64,000 nt of DNA. Origin: Streptomyces sp. CG1 (GTDB lineage: Bacteria; Actinomycetota; Actinomycetes; Streptomycetales; Streptomycetaceae). The first letter of the stretch is position 1; each line of letters begins with the position of its first letter. The DNA is taken from positions 3,038,001-3,102,000 of the forward strand of contig NZ_CP163518.1 of assembly GCF_041080625.1 (NCBI RefSeq), read 5' to 3'. The notes beneath the pieces are model-generated. The model had not been told where the DNA came from. It made no database searches and saw nothing but the letters and a program-made list of their open reading frames with translations. Both the position numbers and the translations under genes were made by a program. Of this stretch, positions 13,366 through 22,707 are shown in pieces.

Positions 13366-14778
13366 TCACCTTCCTTCGACCAGTGGCGTGAGACGCAGTG
13401 CCTGGCGGGCCCGCGGGATCCGGGGGCGGGTGTCCTGCAGGCCGAAGGTGGTGAAGGCCGTTCTGGTGGCCGGCGGGTAAGGGTCGTTCCCGGTGAGGGA
13501 GTTGAGGATGCCGGCGCTGCGCCACGCGGCGAGGCCCAGGTCGGGCGCGCCCACGCCGTGGCTGTGCAGCTCGGCGTTCTGGACGTACACCGAGCCGGTC
13601 ACGGACGGGTCGAGGACCAGCCGGAACTCCTCGTCGATGCGGGGGCGTTCGCTGCTGTCACGGCGCATGTACGGGTCGAGCCCGGCGAGGATGCGGTCGA
13701 GCGAGCGCTCGCGGTAGCCGGTGGCGAGGACGACCGCGCCGGTGGTGAGCCGGGTACGGGTGCCCTGCTGGACATGTTCCAGATGGAGTTCGACCTTGGT
13801 GGTGGCGATCCGGCCGGCCGTACGCACCAGGACGCCCGGGGTGAGAACGGCGTCGGGCCAGCCGCCGTGCAGGGAGCGCCGGTACAGCTCGTCGTGGATG
13901 GCGGCGAGCGTACCGGCGTCGATGCCCTTGTGCAGCTGCCACTGCGCGGCGATCAGCCGGTCCCGGACAGGCTCGGCGAGGGAGTGGAAGTAGCGGGTGT
14001 AGTCGGGGGTGAAGTGCTCCAGGCCGAGCTTGGAGTACTCCATCGGCGCGAACGCCTCGCTGCGGCCGATCCAGTGCAGCTTCTCGCGGCCGGCGGGCCG
14101 GTGCCGCAGCAGGTCGAGGAAGACCTCGGCGCCGGACTGTCCGGAGCCGACGACGGTGACGTGGTCGGCGGCCAGCAGGGTGGACCGGTGCTTCAGGTAG
14201 TCGGCGGCGTGGATGACGGGCACGCCCGGGGCATCCACGAGCGGCTTGAGGGGGTCCGGCACATAGGGGGCGGTGCCGATGCCGATGACCACGTTACGGG
14301 TGTAGGTACGGCCGAGTGCCTCGGCCTCGCCCTCGGCGTCGAGCTGGGTGAAGTCGACCTCGAACACGTCCCGTTCGGAGTTCCAGCGAACCGCGTCGAC
14401 CTGGTGGCGGAAGCTCAGCGCGGGCAGGTTCTCCGCGACCCAGCGGCAGTAGCCGTCGTACTCGGCGCGCTGGATGTGGAAGCGCTCGGCGAAGTAGAAG
14501 GGGAAGAGCCGACCGCGGGTCTTGAGGTAGTTGAGGAAGCTCCAGGGGCTGGTCGGGTCTGCGAAGGTCACCAGGTCGGCCAGGAACGGCACTTGGACGG
14601 TGGCGCCCTCGATGAGCAGACCGGGGTGCCAGGTGAAGCCCGGGCGCTGGTCGTAGAAGACGGCGTCGAGTTCGGCGAGCGGGTGGGCGAGGGCGGCCAG
14701 CGAGAGGTTGCAGGGGCCGATGCCGATGCCGACCAGGTCGCGGGGGGATGCGGCGTCGTGGTGTGGGGGGTTGGTCAT
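13366..14778 (-). CDS. lysine/ornithine N-monooxygenase family flavoprotein
   Basis: A 470-residue FAD- and NADPH-dependent N-hydroxylase of the IucD/SidA/PvdA/DesB family, which hydroxylates a primary amine (lysine, ornithine or cadaverine) to start hydroxamate siderophores. The FAD site is VGIGIGPCNLSLAAL (about 16-30), the substrate/FAD region is FYDQRPGFTWHPGLLIEGATVQVPFLADLVTFADP, the NADPH site is VTVVGSGQSGAEVFLDLL, and the C-terminal motif is VVLATGYRERSLDRIL. It overlaps the upstream PLP-decarboxylase gene by 4 bp, so the two enzymes act in one pathway. The acyltransferase and NIS synthetase (desC/desD equivalents) are not nearby. Confidence 0.85.
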   Translation of the reverse strand: MTNPPHHDAASPRDLVGIGIGPCNLSLAALAHPLAELDAVFYDQRPGFTWHPGLLIEGATVQVPFLADLVTFADPTSPWSFLNYLKTRGRLFPFYFAERFHIQRAEYDGYCRWVAENLPALSFRHQVDAVRWNSERDVFEVDFTQLDAEGEAEALGRTYTRNVVIGIGTAPYVPDPLKPLVDAPGVPVIHAADYLKHRSTLLAADHVTVVGSGQSGAEVFLDLLRHRPAGREKLHWIGRSEAFAPMEYSKLGLEHFTPDYTRYFHSLAEPVRDRLIAAQWQLHKGIDAGTLAAIHDELYRRSLHGGWPDAVLTPGVLVRTAGRIATTKVELHLEHVQQGTRTRLTTGAVVLATGYRERSLDRILAGLDPYMRRDSSERPRIDEEFRLVLDPSVTGSVYVQNAELHSHGVGAPDLGLAAWRSAGILNSLTGNDPYPPATRTAFTTFGLQDTRPRIPRARQALRLTPLVEGR

Positions 14779-16169
14779 CCGAGGGTGCCTTCTTCCACGA
14801 GTTTCAGGAGCTGGGCCAGGTCGCCCGGCCGGGTGTGCGGATTGAGGAAGGTGGCCTTGAGCCAGAGGCGGCCGTCGAGCCGGGCGCGCCCGAGGACGGA
14901 CCGGCCCTCCTGCAGCAGCCCGCGGCGCAGGGCGGCCACGGCGGCGTCACCGGCGCCTGCGGGCCGGAACAGGACCGTGCTGATCACGGGCCGGTCGTAC
15001 AGCTCGAAGCCGGGGTGTTCCCGCACCAGTGCGGCGAACTCGCGGGCGTGGGCGCAGACTTGGTCGACCAGGGCGCCCAGGCCGGTGCGGCCGAGGGACC
15101 GCAGAGTGACCGCGATCTTGAGAACATCGGGGCGGCGGGTGGTGCGCAGGGAGCGGTCGAGCAGGTCCGGGAAGCCGGCCTCGGTGTCGTCGTCGGCGTT
15201 CAGGTAGTCGGCGCGCTGGTGGAGTACGGCGAGTTCACCGGGGCGGGCGACGGCGAGCAGGCCGGCGGCAACCGGCTGCCAGCCGAGCTTGTGCAGGTCG
15301 AGGGTGACGGTGTGGGCGGCCTCGAGTCCGGCGAGTCGGTCCCGGTGCCGGTCGCTGAAGAGGAGGCCTCCGCCGTAGGCCGCATCGATGTGCAGCCGGG
15401 CTCCGTGGGCGGTGCACAGGCCGGCGATCTCGGGCAGCGGGTCGATGAGGCCGGCATCGGTGGTGCCCGCGGTGGCGGCGACCAGCAGCGGGCCGGAGAG
15501 CGTGGTGAGGGCCGCGTCGAGGGCGGCGAGATCGAGGGTGCCGCCCGCGGCCGGGATGACGACCGGTTCGGGCAGGCCGAGCAGCCAGGCGGCGCGCGGC
15601 AGCGAGTGGTGGGCGTTGGCCCCGCACACGAGCTGTACGACGCCGCCGTGCGCCTCGCGGGCGAGCAGCAGGGCGAGCTGGTTGGACTCGGTGCCGCCGG
15701 TGGTGACGAGGGCGTCGGCGAGACCGGCGGCGTGGGCGAGCGCGCGGGTGACCGCGGCCTCCAGGGCGGAGGCGGCCGGAGCCTGGTCCCAGGAGTCCAG
15801 GGAGGGGTTGAGGGCGCTCACGGCGAGATCGGCGGCGGTGGCCACGGCGAGCGGCGGGCAGTGCAGATGAGCCGCGCACAACGGCTCGGCGGGGTCGGCG
15901 GCACCCTCCGCCAGGGCGTGCACGAGGGCGCGCAGGGCATCGGGGTCGCCCTGTTCCGGCAGGACGTCCCCGAGGACCTCGGCGACCCGCGCGGCGACGG
16001 CCTCGGGTCCCCCGGCGGGCAACGGCCCACCGCGCGCCCGGCCGCCCGCCGCGAGCGCGTCCAGGACCGTACCGAGGAGGGGGCGCAGGGCGGCCGGGCC
16101 GTGCGGGCCTGAGGCGAGGGGCGGCGTGCGCAGAGGTCCGGCACCGCTCATCGGCTGTCCTCCGCTCAT
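14775..16169 (-). CDS. PLP-dependent decarboxylase (DesA / group II type)
   Basis: A 464-residue group II PLP decarboxylase. The PLP-contact segments are DALVTTGGTESNQLALLLAR and ARLHIDAAYGGG, with the Schiff-base Lys294 in TLDLHKLGWQP. This family includes lysine decarboxylase DesA (lysine to cadaverine) and diaminobutyrate decarboxylases. Paired with the downstream N-hydroxylase, lysine or ornithine decarboxylation for a hydroxamate precursor is the likely role. ATG at 16169 has GGAGGAG; a second ATG at 16151 also has GGAGGA. No clear iron-box palindrome was found upstream, so iron control is not supported by what is visible. The Ala/Gly-rich N-terminus (1-90) is poorly conserved. Confidence 0.8.
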   Translation of the reverse strand: MSGGQPMSGAGPLRTPPLASGPHGPAALRPLLGTVLDALAAGGRARGGPLPAGGPEAVAARVAEVLGDVLPEQGDPDALRALVHALAEGAADPAEPLCAAHLHCPPLAVATAADLAVSALNPSLDSWDQAPAASALEAAVTRALAHAAGLADALVTTGGTESNQLALLLAREAHGGVVQLVCGANAHHSLPRAAWLLGLPEPVVIPAAGGTLDLAALDAALTTLSGPLLVAATAGTTDAGLIDPLPEIAGLCTAHGARLHIDAAYGGGLLFSDRHRDRLAGLEAAHTVTLDLHKLGWQPVAAGLLAVARPGELAVLHQRADYLNADDDTEAGFPDLLDRSLRTTRRPDVLKIAVTLRSLGRTGLGALVDQVCAHAREFAALVREHPGFELYDRPVISTVLFRPAGAGDAAVAALRRGLLQEGRSVLGRARLDGRLWLKATFLNPHTRPGDLAQLLKLVEEGTLG

Positions 16170-16835
16170 GGGCTCTCCTCCGCTCGTGGCCTGGCCTTCG
16201 GGGAGTTTCCGGCACCGGATGGCTTCCGGCTTGTGGCTGGACTTCCAGCTTGTACGGAAAGAGTCCCCTGCGTCCAAAAAGCCCAACGATGAGCACCCGA
16301 AAGTGGGTACTGCCGTGCGAGGAAAGCGCGTTGGGACGGCGCTTGTGCGGCGCTGCCACCGGTCCGACGGTTGACGCGCGGGTTGCCGCCCAGGAGGACG
16401 ATGTGCTGCGGCTCGCCGGGGGCCAGGGCCAGTACGCCGGCGTCGTCATCCTGGCGGTGGTTGCGGCTGCTGCAGCCTGCGGTCCAGAACACCGTGTTGC
16501 CGCGCAGCCGGCCTCCGGGCCGTCATGTACGACGGCGCCGTCCGCTGAGCCGTCACGGACGTCCGCGTCGCCCTCGGCCTCGGCGGGCGTACGGCCAGGT
16601 GCCGCATGCGCCACCACCGGCACCAGCACCGCACCCTGCGCCTTCAACGGCTGCCCGGAGCTCCACGCTCACGCGGGCAAAGGGCCGGCCGTCTGGTCGG
16701 AGCCGAAAGCGAAGGCGCCGGTCCGGAAGGTGCCTCCGGAGGCTCGGCTGATCGTTCCTGACCCTGTCGAGCCCAAGAAGGTGTCCGGACCACGACATCT
16801 TTGGCAGGTACCAGCCGCGCCCCAGGCCGCCGGAC
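16170..16835. other. 666-bp region, possible decayed small secreted-protein gene
   Basis: The gap between the decarboxylase and pepN has no firm gene. On the plus strand, a frame from GTG 16402 keeps a coding-like third-base bias to about 16760 and reads a hydrophobic stretch VVILAVVAAAAACG followed by a Thr/Ser/Pro/Cys-rich segment, like a lipoprotein. However, it continues without a stop deep into antisense of pepN, and no homologous domain is recognised. It may be the remnant of a lipoprotein gene that lost its end, or a chance frame. Confidence 0.25.
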
Positions 16836-19352
16836 CTACTCCGCTCGCGCCTCCTGTTCCGCCGGTTCCGCCTGCTCGTCGCGCACCCGCAGGGCCCGGG
16901 CGAGGTCGTCGAGGCGGTCGGCGAGCGTACGGCGCAGGGCCGGGGTGGGGTCGGCTTCGCGCAGACAGGTCTCGCCGAGCCGCAGGTTCTCGGTGTCGAC
17001 GGCGTGGGACGGGAAGGCCCAGCGGCCGGCGGCGGCCGCCATGGCGGGGCCGCGCCGGGCCGAGAGGGCCACGGCGTCCGGGTAGAAGCGCGGCACGTAC
17101 TCCCGTACCAGATCGGCCTGTTCGGGCTGCCAGAAGCCCTGCGCGGTGGCGGTGAAGAGGTAGTTGGACAGGCCGTCGCCGGCGAACATCGCCTCCCAGG
17201 CCGCCCGCTTGGCCTCCGGGTCGGGCAGGGCGGCGCGGCAGCGGGCGGCGCCCTCCTGGCCGGTGGCGCTCGGGTCGCGCTCCAGCTCGGCGGCGATGGC
17301 GGCCGCGTCGGTGGCGCCGAGCGCGGCGAGCCGGCCGAGGATGCGCCAGCGCAGCTCGGGGTCGAGTTCCGGCCCGCCGGGCACCGTGCCGTCGGCGAGC
17401 CAGGCGGCGATGGTGTCGGGGTGGGCGGCCGCGCCGATCAGATGCCGTACGGCGATCAGGCGCAGGCCCGGGTGGTCGCCGTCCTCGGTGCGCCGCAGCA
17501 GATCGCGGCAGAGGGCGGTGAGGGTGCCCAGGGCGGCCGGACGGTCCTCGGCCGGCAGGTACTGGTCGGCGAGCTGGCCGGAGGCGAAGGCGAGCACGCC
17601 TTGTACGACGGCCAGGTCGGTCTCGCGCGGGAGGTGGGCGCGGGCCGTCTCGAGGTAGGCGGCGGGCGCCAGTTCGCCGTCGCGCACGGCGTCCCGGAGG
17701 GCGTTCCAGACGACCGCGCGGGTGAGCGGGTCGGGCAGACCGGACAGGCCGGCCCGGACCGTCGCGAAGGACTCGGCGTCGAAGCGGACCTTTGCATAAG
17801 TGAGGTCACCGTCGTTGAGTAGCAGCAGCGCGGGACGCTTGCCGATGGGCTGCGGGGCACTCTGCGGGACATCCAGGTCGAGGCGCGTGCGCAGCACCAG
17901 CCGGCCCTCCTCGGCGACGTCACGGTCGTACAGACCGGCGGTGAGGCGGTGCGGACGGCCGCCCGCGCGGTCGACGGTCAGCGTGCAGACGCCGTCGGCG
18001 GAGGAGACGAGAGGCGTGAGCTTGTCCACGCCGGTGGTGCGCAGCCAGCTGTCGGCCCAGGCGGGCACGTCGCGGTCGGTGGCCGAGGCGAGGGAGTCGA
18101 TGAAGTCGGCGAGGGCGGCGTTGCCGAACTTGTGCCGGGCGAAGTGGGTGTTGATGCCCGCGAGGAATTCCTTCTCGCCGAGCCAGGTGGCCAGCTGGCG
18201 CAGCGCGGAGGCGCCCTTGGAGTAGGAGATGCCGTCGAAGTTGAGCAGCGCGGAGGCCGTGTCGTCGACCTTCTCGGGGGCGACCGGGTGGGTGGTGGGA
18301 CGCTGGTCGGCGTCGTAGCCCCAGGCCTTGCGGGTGACACCGAACTCGGTCCAGGGGCCGGTGAATCGAGTGGCCTCTGCGGTGGTCTGGTAGCCCATGT
18401 ACTCGGCGAAGGACTCGTTCAGCCAGATGTCGTCCCACCACTTGAGGGTGACGAGGTCGCCGAACCACATGTGGGCCATCTCGTGCGCGATGACCATGGC
18501 GCGGGTCTGCCGCTCGGTGTCGGTGACGGCGGAGCGGTAGACGAACTCGTCGCGGAAGGTGACCAGGCCCGGGTTCTCCATGGCGCCCGCGTTGAACTCG
18601 GGGACGAACGCCTGGTCGTAGGAGTCGAAGGGGTACGGCTCCTCGAACTTGTCGTGGTAGCGGTCGAAGCAGGCGCGCGTGATCTCGAAGATCTCCTCGG
18701 CGTCCATGTCGAGGTGGGGCGCGAGGGAGCGGCGGCAGTGGATGCCGAAGGGCAGTCCGCGGTGCTCGGTGCGCACCGAGTGCCAGGGGCCGCCTGCGAC
18801 GGCGACGAGGTAGGTGGAGATCGGCGGGGTGGGCGCGGCCTGCCAGACGCCGTCGGCGCGCTGTGCGGTGATGCCGTTGCCGAGTACGGTCCAGCCCTCG
18901 GGGGCCTTGACGGAGACCTCGAAGACGGCTTTCAGGTCGGGCTGGTCGAAGGCGGTGAAGACACGCTGGACGTCGTCCATGAACATCTGCGTGTAGACGT
19001 ACGTCTCGCCGTCGCTCGGGTCGGTGAAGCGGTGCATGCCCTCGCCGGTGCGGGAGTAGCGCATGGCCGCGTCGACGCGCAGCTCGTGTTCGCCCGCGGT
19101 GAGGTTCTTCAGCGGGAGCCGCCCGTCGGCCAGCGCCTCCGGGTCCATGGGCTGTCCGTCGAGTGTGACCGTGCGCAGCTCGGCGGGCTTCAGCTCGACG
19201 AACGTGTCCCCGGCGGACCGCGCGGTGAACCGGATCACGGTGTGGGAGTCGAAGGTCTCGTCCCCGGTCGTGAGGTCCAGTTCGACCGTGTAGCGGTGGA
19301 CGTCGAGGAGCTGCGCTCGGAGCTGCGCTTCATCGCGCGTGAGTACGGACAT
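16836..19352 (-). CDS. pepN: M1-family aminopeptidase N
   Basis: An 838-residue zinc aminopeptidase (gluzincin, M1) that trims N-terminal residues from peptides in the cytoplasm. The exopeptidase motif GAMEN is in NAGAMENPGLVTFRDE, and the zinc site is HEMAH (290-294) in VIAHEMAHMWFGDLVTLKWWDDIWLNESFAEYM, with the third ligand Glu in NESFAEY. The C-terminal ERAP1-like helical domain is complete. The preferred start is ATG 19352 (MSVLTRDEAQLRAQLL); an ATG three codons upstream is also possible. No signal peptide. Chorismate mutase is the next gene upstream on the same strand. Confidence 0.93.
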   Translation of the reverse strand: MSVLTRDEAQLRAQLLDVHRYTVELDLTTGDETFDSHTVIRFTARSAGDTFVELKPAELRTVTLDGQPMDPEALADGRLPLKNLTAGEHELRVDAAMRYSRTGEGMHRFTDPSDGETYVYTQMFMDDVQRVFTAFDQPDLKAVFEVSVKAPEGWTVLGNGITAQRADGVWQAAPTPPISTYLVAVAGGPWHSVRTEHRGLPFGIHCRRSLAPHLDMDAEEIFEITRACFDRYHDKFEEPYPFDSYDQAFVPEFNAGAMENPGLVTFRDEFVYRSAVTDTERQTRAMVIAHEMAHMWFGDLVTLKWWDDIWLNESFAEYMGYQTTAEATRFTGPWTEFGVTRKAWGYDADQRPTTHPVAPEKVDDTASALLNFDGISYSKGASALRQLATWLGEKEFLAGINTHFARHKFGNAALADFIDSLASATDRDVPAWADSWLRTTGVDKLTPLVSSADGVCTLTVDRAGGRPHRLTAGLYDRDVAEEGRLVLRTRLDLDVPQSAPQPIGKRPALLLLNDGDLTYAKVRFDAESFATVRAGLSGLPDPLTRAVVWNALRDAVRDGELAPAAYLETARAHLPRETDLAVVQGVLAFASGQLADQYLPAEDRPAALGTLTALCRDLLRRTEDGDHPGLRLIAVRHLIGAAAHPDTIAAWLADGTVPGGPELDPELRWRILGRLAALGATDAAAIAAELERDPSATGQEGAARCRAALPDPEAKRAAWEAMFAGDGLSNYLFTATAQGFWQPEQADLVREYVPRFYPDAVALSARRGPAMAAAAGRWAFPSHAVDTENLRLGETCLREADPTPALRRTLADRLDDLARALRVRDEQAEPAEQEARAE

Positions 19353-19445
19353 GCAGGCCATGCTGCCTGATAGCACTGACAGCGCACAGGGGGTGGATGG
19401 ATTCACGGCTTATGTCCGGATAGCTGCCCCCGGCCGCCGAGGAGT

Positions 19446-19793
19446 TCAGGCGTCCGGCTGCTGGCCGTTGGCGGCGTCCTCGGCGATGCGCTCGTGGTGC
19501 CGGATCACCTCGGCGATGATGAAGTTCAGGAACTTCTCGGCGAAGGCCGGGTCGAGCTTGGCGTTCTCCGCGAGGCGGCGCAGCCGCTCGATCTGGCGGG
19601 CCTCGCGGGCCGGGTCGGCGGGCGGCAGCTGGTGCACCGCCTTGAGCCGGCCGACCTGCTGCGTGGCCTTGAACCGCTCGGCGAGCAGGTGGACGACGGC
19701 CGCGTCGATGTTGTCGATGCTGTCGCGCAGCCGCTCCAGTTCCTGGCGGACCTCGGGGTCCACATCACCGGTTCCCGTGTTGCTGGTGGTCAT
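19446..19793 (-). CDS. chorismate mutase, AroQ type
   Basis: A 115-residue single-domain all-helical chorismate mutase (chorismate to prephenate, toward Phe and Tyr). The core ELERLRDSIDNIDAAVVHLLAERFKATQQVGRLKAVHQLPPADPAREARQIERL shows the expected Arg and Lys that bind the dicarboxylate in AroQ enzymes. No regulatory domain and no signal peptide. ATG at 19793; a GTG at 19802 is an alternative. It follows the AraC-type gene by 5 bp. Confidence 0.9.
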   Translation of the reverse strand: MTTSNTGTGDVDPEVRQELERLRDSIDNIDAAVVHLLAERFKATQQVGRLKAVHQLPPADPAREARQIERLRRLAENAKLDPAFAEKFLNFIIAEVIRHHERIAEDAANGQQPDA

Positions 19794-19798
19794 GCCTG

Positions 19799-20716
19799 TC
19801 ACCCTATGGGTTCGCCGGGCCGGGCCTCGGCGGTGTCCGGAGAGTGGATCATCGGCGGATCGCCCGGGTCCGGGACGCGGTCGCTCCAGCCGCCGGGCAC
19901 GCTGCGGCCCTGCTGGACGCGGAAGCGGACCGGGGCAAGGCCCACCCGGCGGGTGAACAGCCGGGAGAAGTACGCGGGGTCGTCGTAGCCGACACGGCGG
20001 GCGACGGCGGCGACGGGCAGCTCGGTGGCGGCCAGGAGCTCCTTGGCCCGGCCGAGGCGGATGCCGAGCAGATAGTCCTTGGGACTGCAGCCCGCGGCCC
20101 GGCGGACGGCGCTGCGCAGCTCGGTGGGGGTCATGCCGTGCACGCGCGCGTGATCGGCGACGCTCATCGGGGTGCAGGCGTCCCGGGCGAGCGCCTCGAG
20201 CACCTGGTCGCCGTCCGGGGCGAGGTCGGCGCGGGCGCGCCGCAGGGCGACGAGGAGTTCGTGCACGGCGGCGCCGGTCTCCACCTCCAGCAGGGGGTTG
20301 CCGCGGCGGGCGGCGCGGGCGATGCGGGCGACCACCGCGCGAGGCCCCGAGGCGTCGGAGAGCGGTACCACGGGCCGCTCGGGCTCGATGTAGCCCAGTT
20401 CGGTGTACGTCTCGGTGGCGGGCCCGGCGAAGTCGACGAAGCCCTCGTCCCAGCCGGTGTCCGGATCGGGCGCGTAGTGGTGGGGCACGCCGGGGGTGAG
20501 CCAGAGCAGCGCGGGCGCGGTGACGGCCGTACGGCGGCCGTCGGCGCCCCGGTACCAGCCGCCGCCCGCGCTGATCACGACGGCCACGTGGTGGTCGAGG
20601 GTGCGCGGGCCGACCGTGGGCAGCGCGCCGTACTGGAGGCCGACGCCGAGGCAGACCAGGCCAAGGCGGTGGTGTGCGGGCCCGGGGCTGAAGAACCGCA
20701 TCCAGGTCTGGTACAT
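19799..20716 (-). CDS. AraC-family transcriptional regulator
   Basis: A 305-residue regulator with an N-terminal cupin-like sensor domain (AVVISAGGGWYRGADGRR, APALLWLTPGVPHHY) and a C-terminal pair of helix-turn-helix motifs (VADHARVHGMTPTELRSAVRRAAGCSPKDYLLGIRLGRAKELL and AVARRVGYDDPAYFSRLFTRRVGLAPVRFR). ATG 20716 has GGAGGGAG. It is divergent from the GH35 beta-galactosidase gene across 175 bp with four direct repeats, so it probably controls that gene and itself in response to a galactoside. Confidence 0.88.
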   Translation of the reverse strand: MYQTWMRFFSPGPAHHRLGLVCLGVGLQYGALPTVGPRTLDHHVAVVISAGGGWYRGADGRRTAVTAPALLWLTPGVPHHYAPDPDTGWDEGFVDFAGPATETYTELGYIEPERPVVPLSDASGPRAVVARIARAARRGNPLLEVETGAAVHELLVALRRARADLAPDGDQVLEALARDACTPMSVADHARVHGMTPTELRSAVRRAAGCSPKDYLLGIRLGRAKELLAATELPVAAVARRVGYDDPAYFSRLFTRRVGLAPVRFRVQQGRSVPGGWSDRVPDPGDPPMIHSPDTAEARPGEPIG

Positions 20717-20744
20717 CGGCGCTCCCTCCGGCGTCGGCGACGGC

Positions 20745-20836
20745 GGACTTTTGTCCAAGTGTCCGCGCCCGGCACTTCTGTCCGAGCGTTTGCCGGCACT
20801 TCTGTCCCGCCTCTGTGCCCGGCGTTTTTGTCCAAG
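20745..20836. promoter_or_regulatory. four direct repeats between AraC regulator and beta-galactosidase
   Basis: Four copies of a motif resembling GGCACTTYTGTCCRAG lie in the divergent promoter. Their TGTCC cores start at 20752, 20779, 20803 and 20829, giving spacings of 27, 24 and 26 bp. AraC proteins bind directly repeated half-sites, so this is the likely operator array. The second and third copies share an identical CCGGCACTTCTGTCC. Confidence 0.7.
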
Positions 20837-20891
20837 CAGCGCCGATCTTCGTCCATGGCGCCGGCCGCCGGAAGGGGTGAGGCTTGGGCGC

Positions 20892-22649
20892 ATGAGCGAG
20901 TTCACGGTGGGGGAATCCGACTTCCTGCTGGACGGGCGGCCGGTACGGCTGCTGTCCGGGGCGCTGCACTACTTCCGGGTGCACGAGGAGCACTGGCGGC
21001 ACCGGCTGGCGATGCTGCGGGCGATGGGCCTGAACTGCGTGGAGACGTACGTCCCCTGGAACCTGCACTGGCCGGTCCCGGGCGGCTACCGGGATGTGCA
21101 GGCGCTCGGCCGGTTCCTGGACGCGGTCCGGGAGTCCGGTCTGTGGGCGATCGTGCGGCCAGGGCCGTACATCTGTGCCGAGTGGGAGAACGGCGGGCTG
21201 CCGCCCTGGGTGACGGGCGAGGCGGGCACGCGCGTGCGCACGCGTGACGAGCGTTATCTGTCCCGCGTGGAGCACTGGTTCCACCATCTGATGCACGAGA
21301 TCGTGCCCCGGCAGATCGACCGCGGCGGCCCGGTGATCCTGGTGCAGGTCGAGAACGAGTACGGCAGCTACGGCAGTGACACCGGCTATCTGGAGCAGTT
21401 GGCGGGGCTGCTGCGCGCCAAGGGGGTCACGGTTCCGCTGTTCACCTCGGACGGTCCCGAGGATCACATGCTGACCGGCGGTTCGCTGCCCGGGGTGCTC
21501 GCCACGGTGAATTTCGGCTCCCACGCGCGCGAGGCCTTCGCAACACTGCGCCGGCACCGCCCCGCGGGCCCGCTGATGTGCATGGAGTTCTGGTGCGGCT
21601 GGTTCGACCACTGGGCCGGCGAGCACGTCGTACGGGATCCGGAGGAGGCCGCCGGGGTGCTGCGGGAGATCCTGGAGTGCGGGGCGTCGGTGAACCTGTA
21701 CATGGCGCACGGCGGCACGAGCTTCGGCGGCTGGGCGGGAGCCAACCGGGGCGGCGGCGCACTGCACGAGGGCCCGCTGGAGCCGGATGTGACCTCGTAC
21801 GACTACGACGCCCCGGTGGACGAATACGGCCGCCCCACCGAGAAGTTCTGGCGCTTCCGCGAGGTGCTGGCCGACTACCACGCCGAGCGGCTGCCCGAAC
21901 TGCCGTCGCAGCCCGCGCCGTTGGGCCACCCGACGGAGGTGACGCTCGACGGCTGGGCGCCCCTGGGCGACGTCCTGGAGACCCTGGGGGGCGAGGAGAC
22001 GGTGGCACCGATGCCGCCCACCTTCGAGGAGCTGAGCGTCACCCGGGGACTGGTGCGCTACGAGGTGGACGTGCCCGGGCCGCGGCAGCCGTATCCGCTG
22101 ACCCTGCGCGGGCTGCGGGACCTCGCGGTGGTGTACGTGGACGGCGAGCGGGCGGGGGTGCTCACCGAGGAGGAGCCACGGCTGAAGGAGCCCGTCGCGG
22201 GCCCCGCCCGCGTGGAGGCGTGGGTGGAGTCTCTCGGGCGGGTGAACTACGGGCCGCGCTTCGGCGAGGCGAAGGGGATCACCGGCGGCATCCTGCACGA
22301 GCGGCAGTTTCTGCACGGGGTACGCGCGCGTGCGCTGGATCTGGACGCCTTCCCGGGCGGTGTGGCGAAGGTGCCGTTCGGTGCGGTGCCCGAGGGGGGC
22401 GCGGCGGGACTGTACCGGGGCACCGTCCAGGTGCGCGGGGCCGGGGACGCCCGGCTGGAGCTGCCCGGCCTGACACGCGGATTCGTCTGGATCAACGGCT
22501 TCGACCTGGGCCGTTACTGGTCGGCGGGCCCCCAGCGGTCCCTGTATGTGCCCGGCCCGGTGCTGCGGGAGGGCGAGAACGAGGTGTGGGTGCTGGAGCT
22601 GCAGGAGACGGACCCGGACCGGCCGGCGCCCCGGCTGCTGCCGGTGTGA
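20892..22649 (+). CDS. GH35 beta-galactosidase
   Basis: A 585-residue glycoside hydrolase family 35 enzyme. The TIM-barrel start is FLLDGRPVRLLSGALHYFRVHEEHWRHRLAMLRAMGLNCVETYVPWNLHW. The acid/base Glu is in LVQVENEYGSYG and the nucleophile Glu in MCMEFWCGWFDHW. C-terminal jelly-roll domains end with FVWINGFDLGRYWSAGPQRSLYVPG. There is no signal peptide, so it acts on galactosides already taken up. ATG 20892, downstream of the AraC operator repeats. Confidence 0.93.
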   Translation: MSEFTVGESDFLLDGRPVRLLSGALHYFRVHEEHWRHRLAMLRAMGLNCVETYVPWNLHWPVPGGYRDVQALGRFLDAVRESGLWAIVRPGPYICAEWENGGLPPWVTGEAGTRVRTRDERYLSRVEHWFHHLMHEIVPRQIDRGGPVILVQVENEYGSYGSDTGYLEQLAGLLRAKGVTVPLFTSDGPEDHMLTGGSLPGVLATVNFGSHAREAFATLRRHRPAGPLMCMEFWCGWFDHWAGEHVVRDPEEAAGVLREILECGASVNLYMAHGGTSFGGWAGANRGGGALHEGPLEPDVTSYDYDAPVDEYGRPTEKFWRFREVLADYHAERLPELPSQPAPLGHPTEVTLDGWAPLGDVLETLGGEETVAPMPPTFEELSVTRGLVRYEVDVPGPRQPYPLTLRGLRDLAVVYVDGERAGVLTEEEPRLKEPVAGPARVEAWVESLGRVNYGPRFGEAKGITGGILHERQFLHGVRARALDLDAFPGGVAKVPFGAVPEGGAAGLYRGTVQVRGAGDARLELPGLTRGFVWINGFDLGRYWSAGPQRSLYVPGPVLREGENEVWVLELQETDPDRPAPRLLPV

Positions 22650-22707
22650 CCAGCGGCTCGTGCCGCCTACAGTGGAGAGGAGTTCCGGCGTCTTTGGGGG
22701 TGCGGAC

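Noticed and set aside
13366..16835. Complete desferrioxamine-type siderophore cluster
   Set aside because: Only the hydroxylase and decarboxylase are present; the flanking genes are pyk, pepN and chorismate mutase, with no acyltransferase, NIS synthetase or siderophore transporter.
16250..17155. 301-codon plus-strand gene between the decarboxylase and pepN
   Set aside because: Its last ~320 bp are antisense to the firmly identified pepN and read as Arg/Gly-rich noise; only the middle part has a coding-like bias, so it is listed as a possible remnant only.
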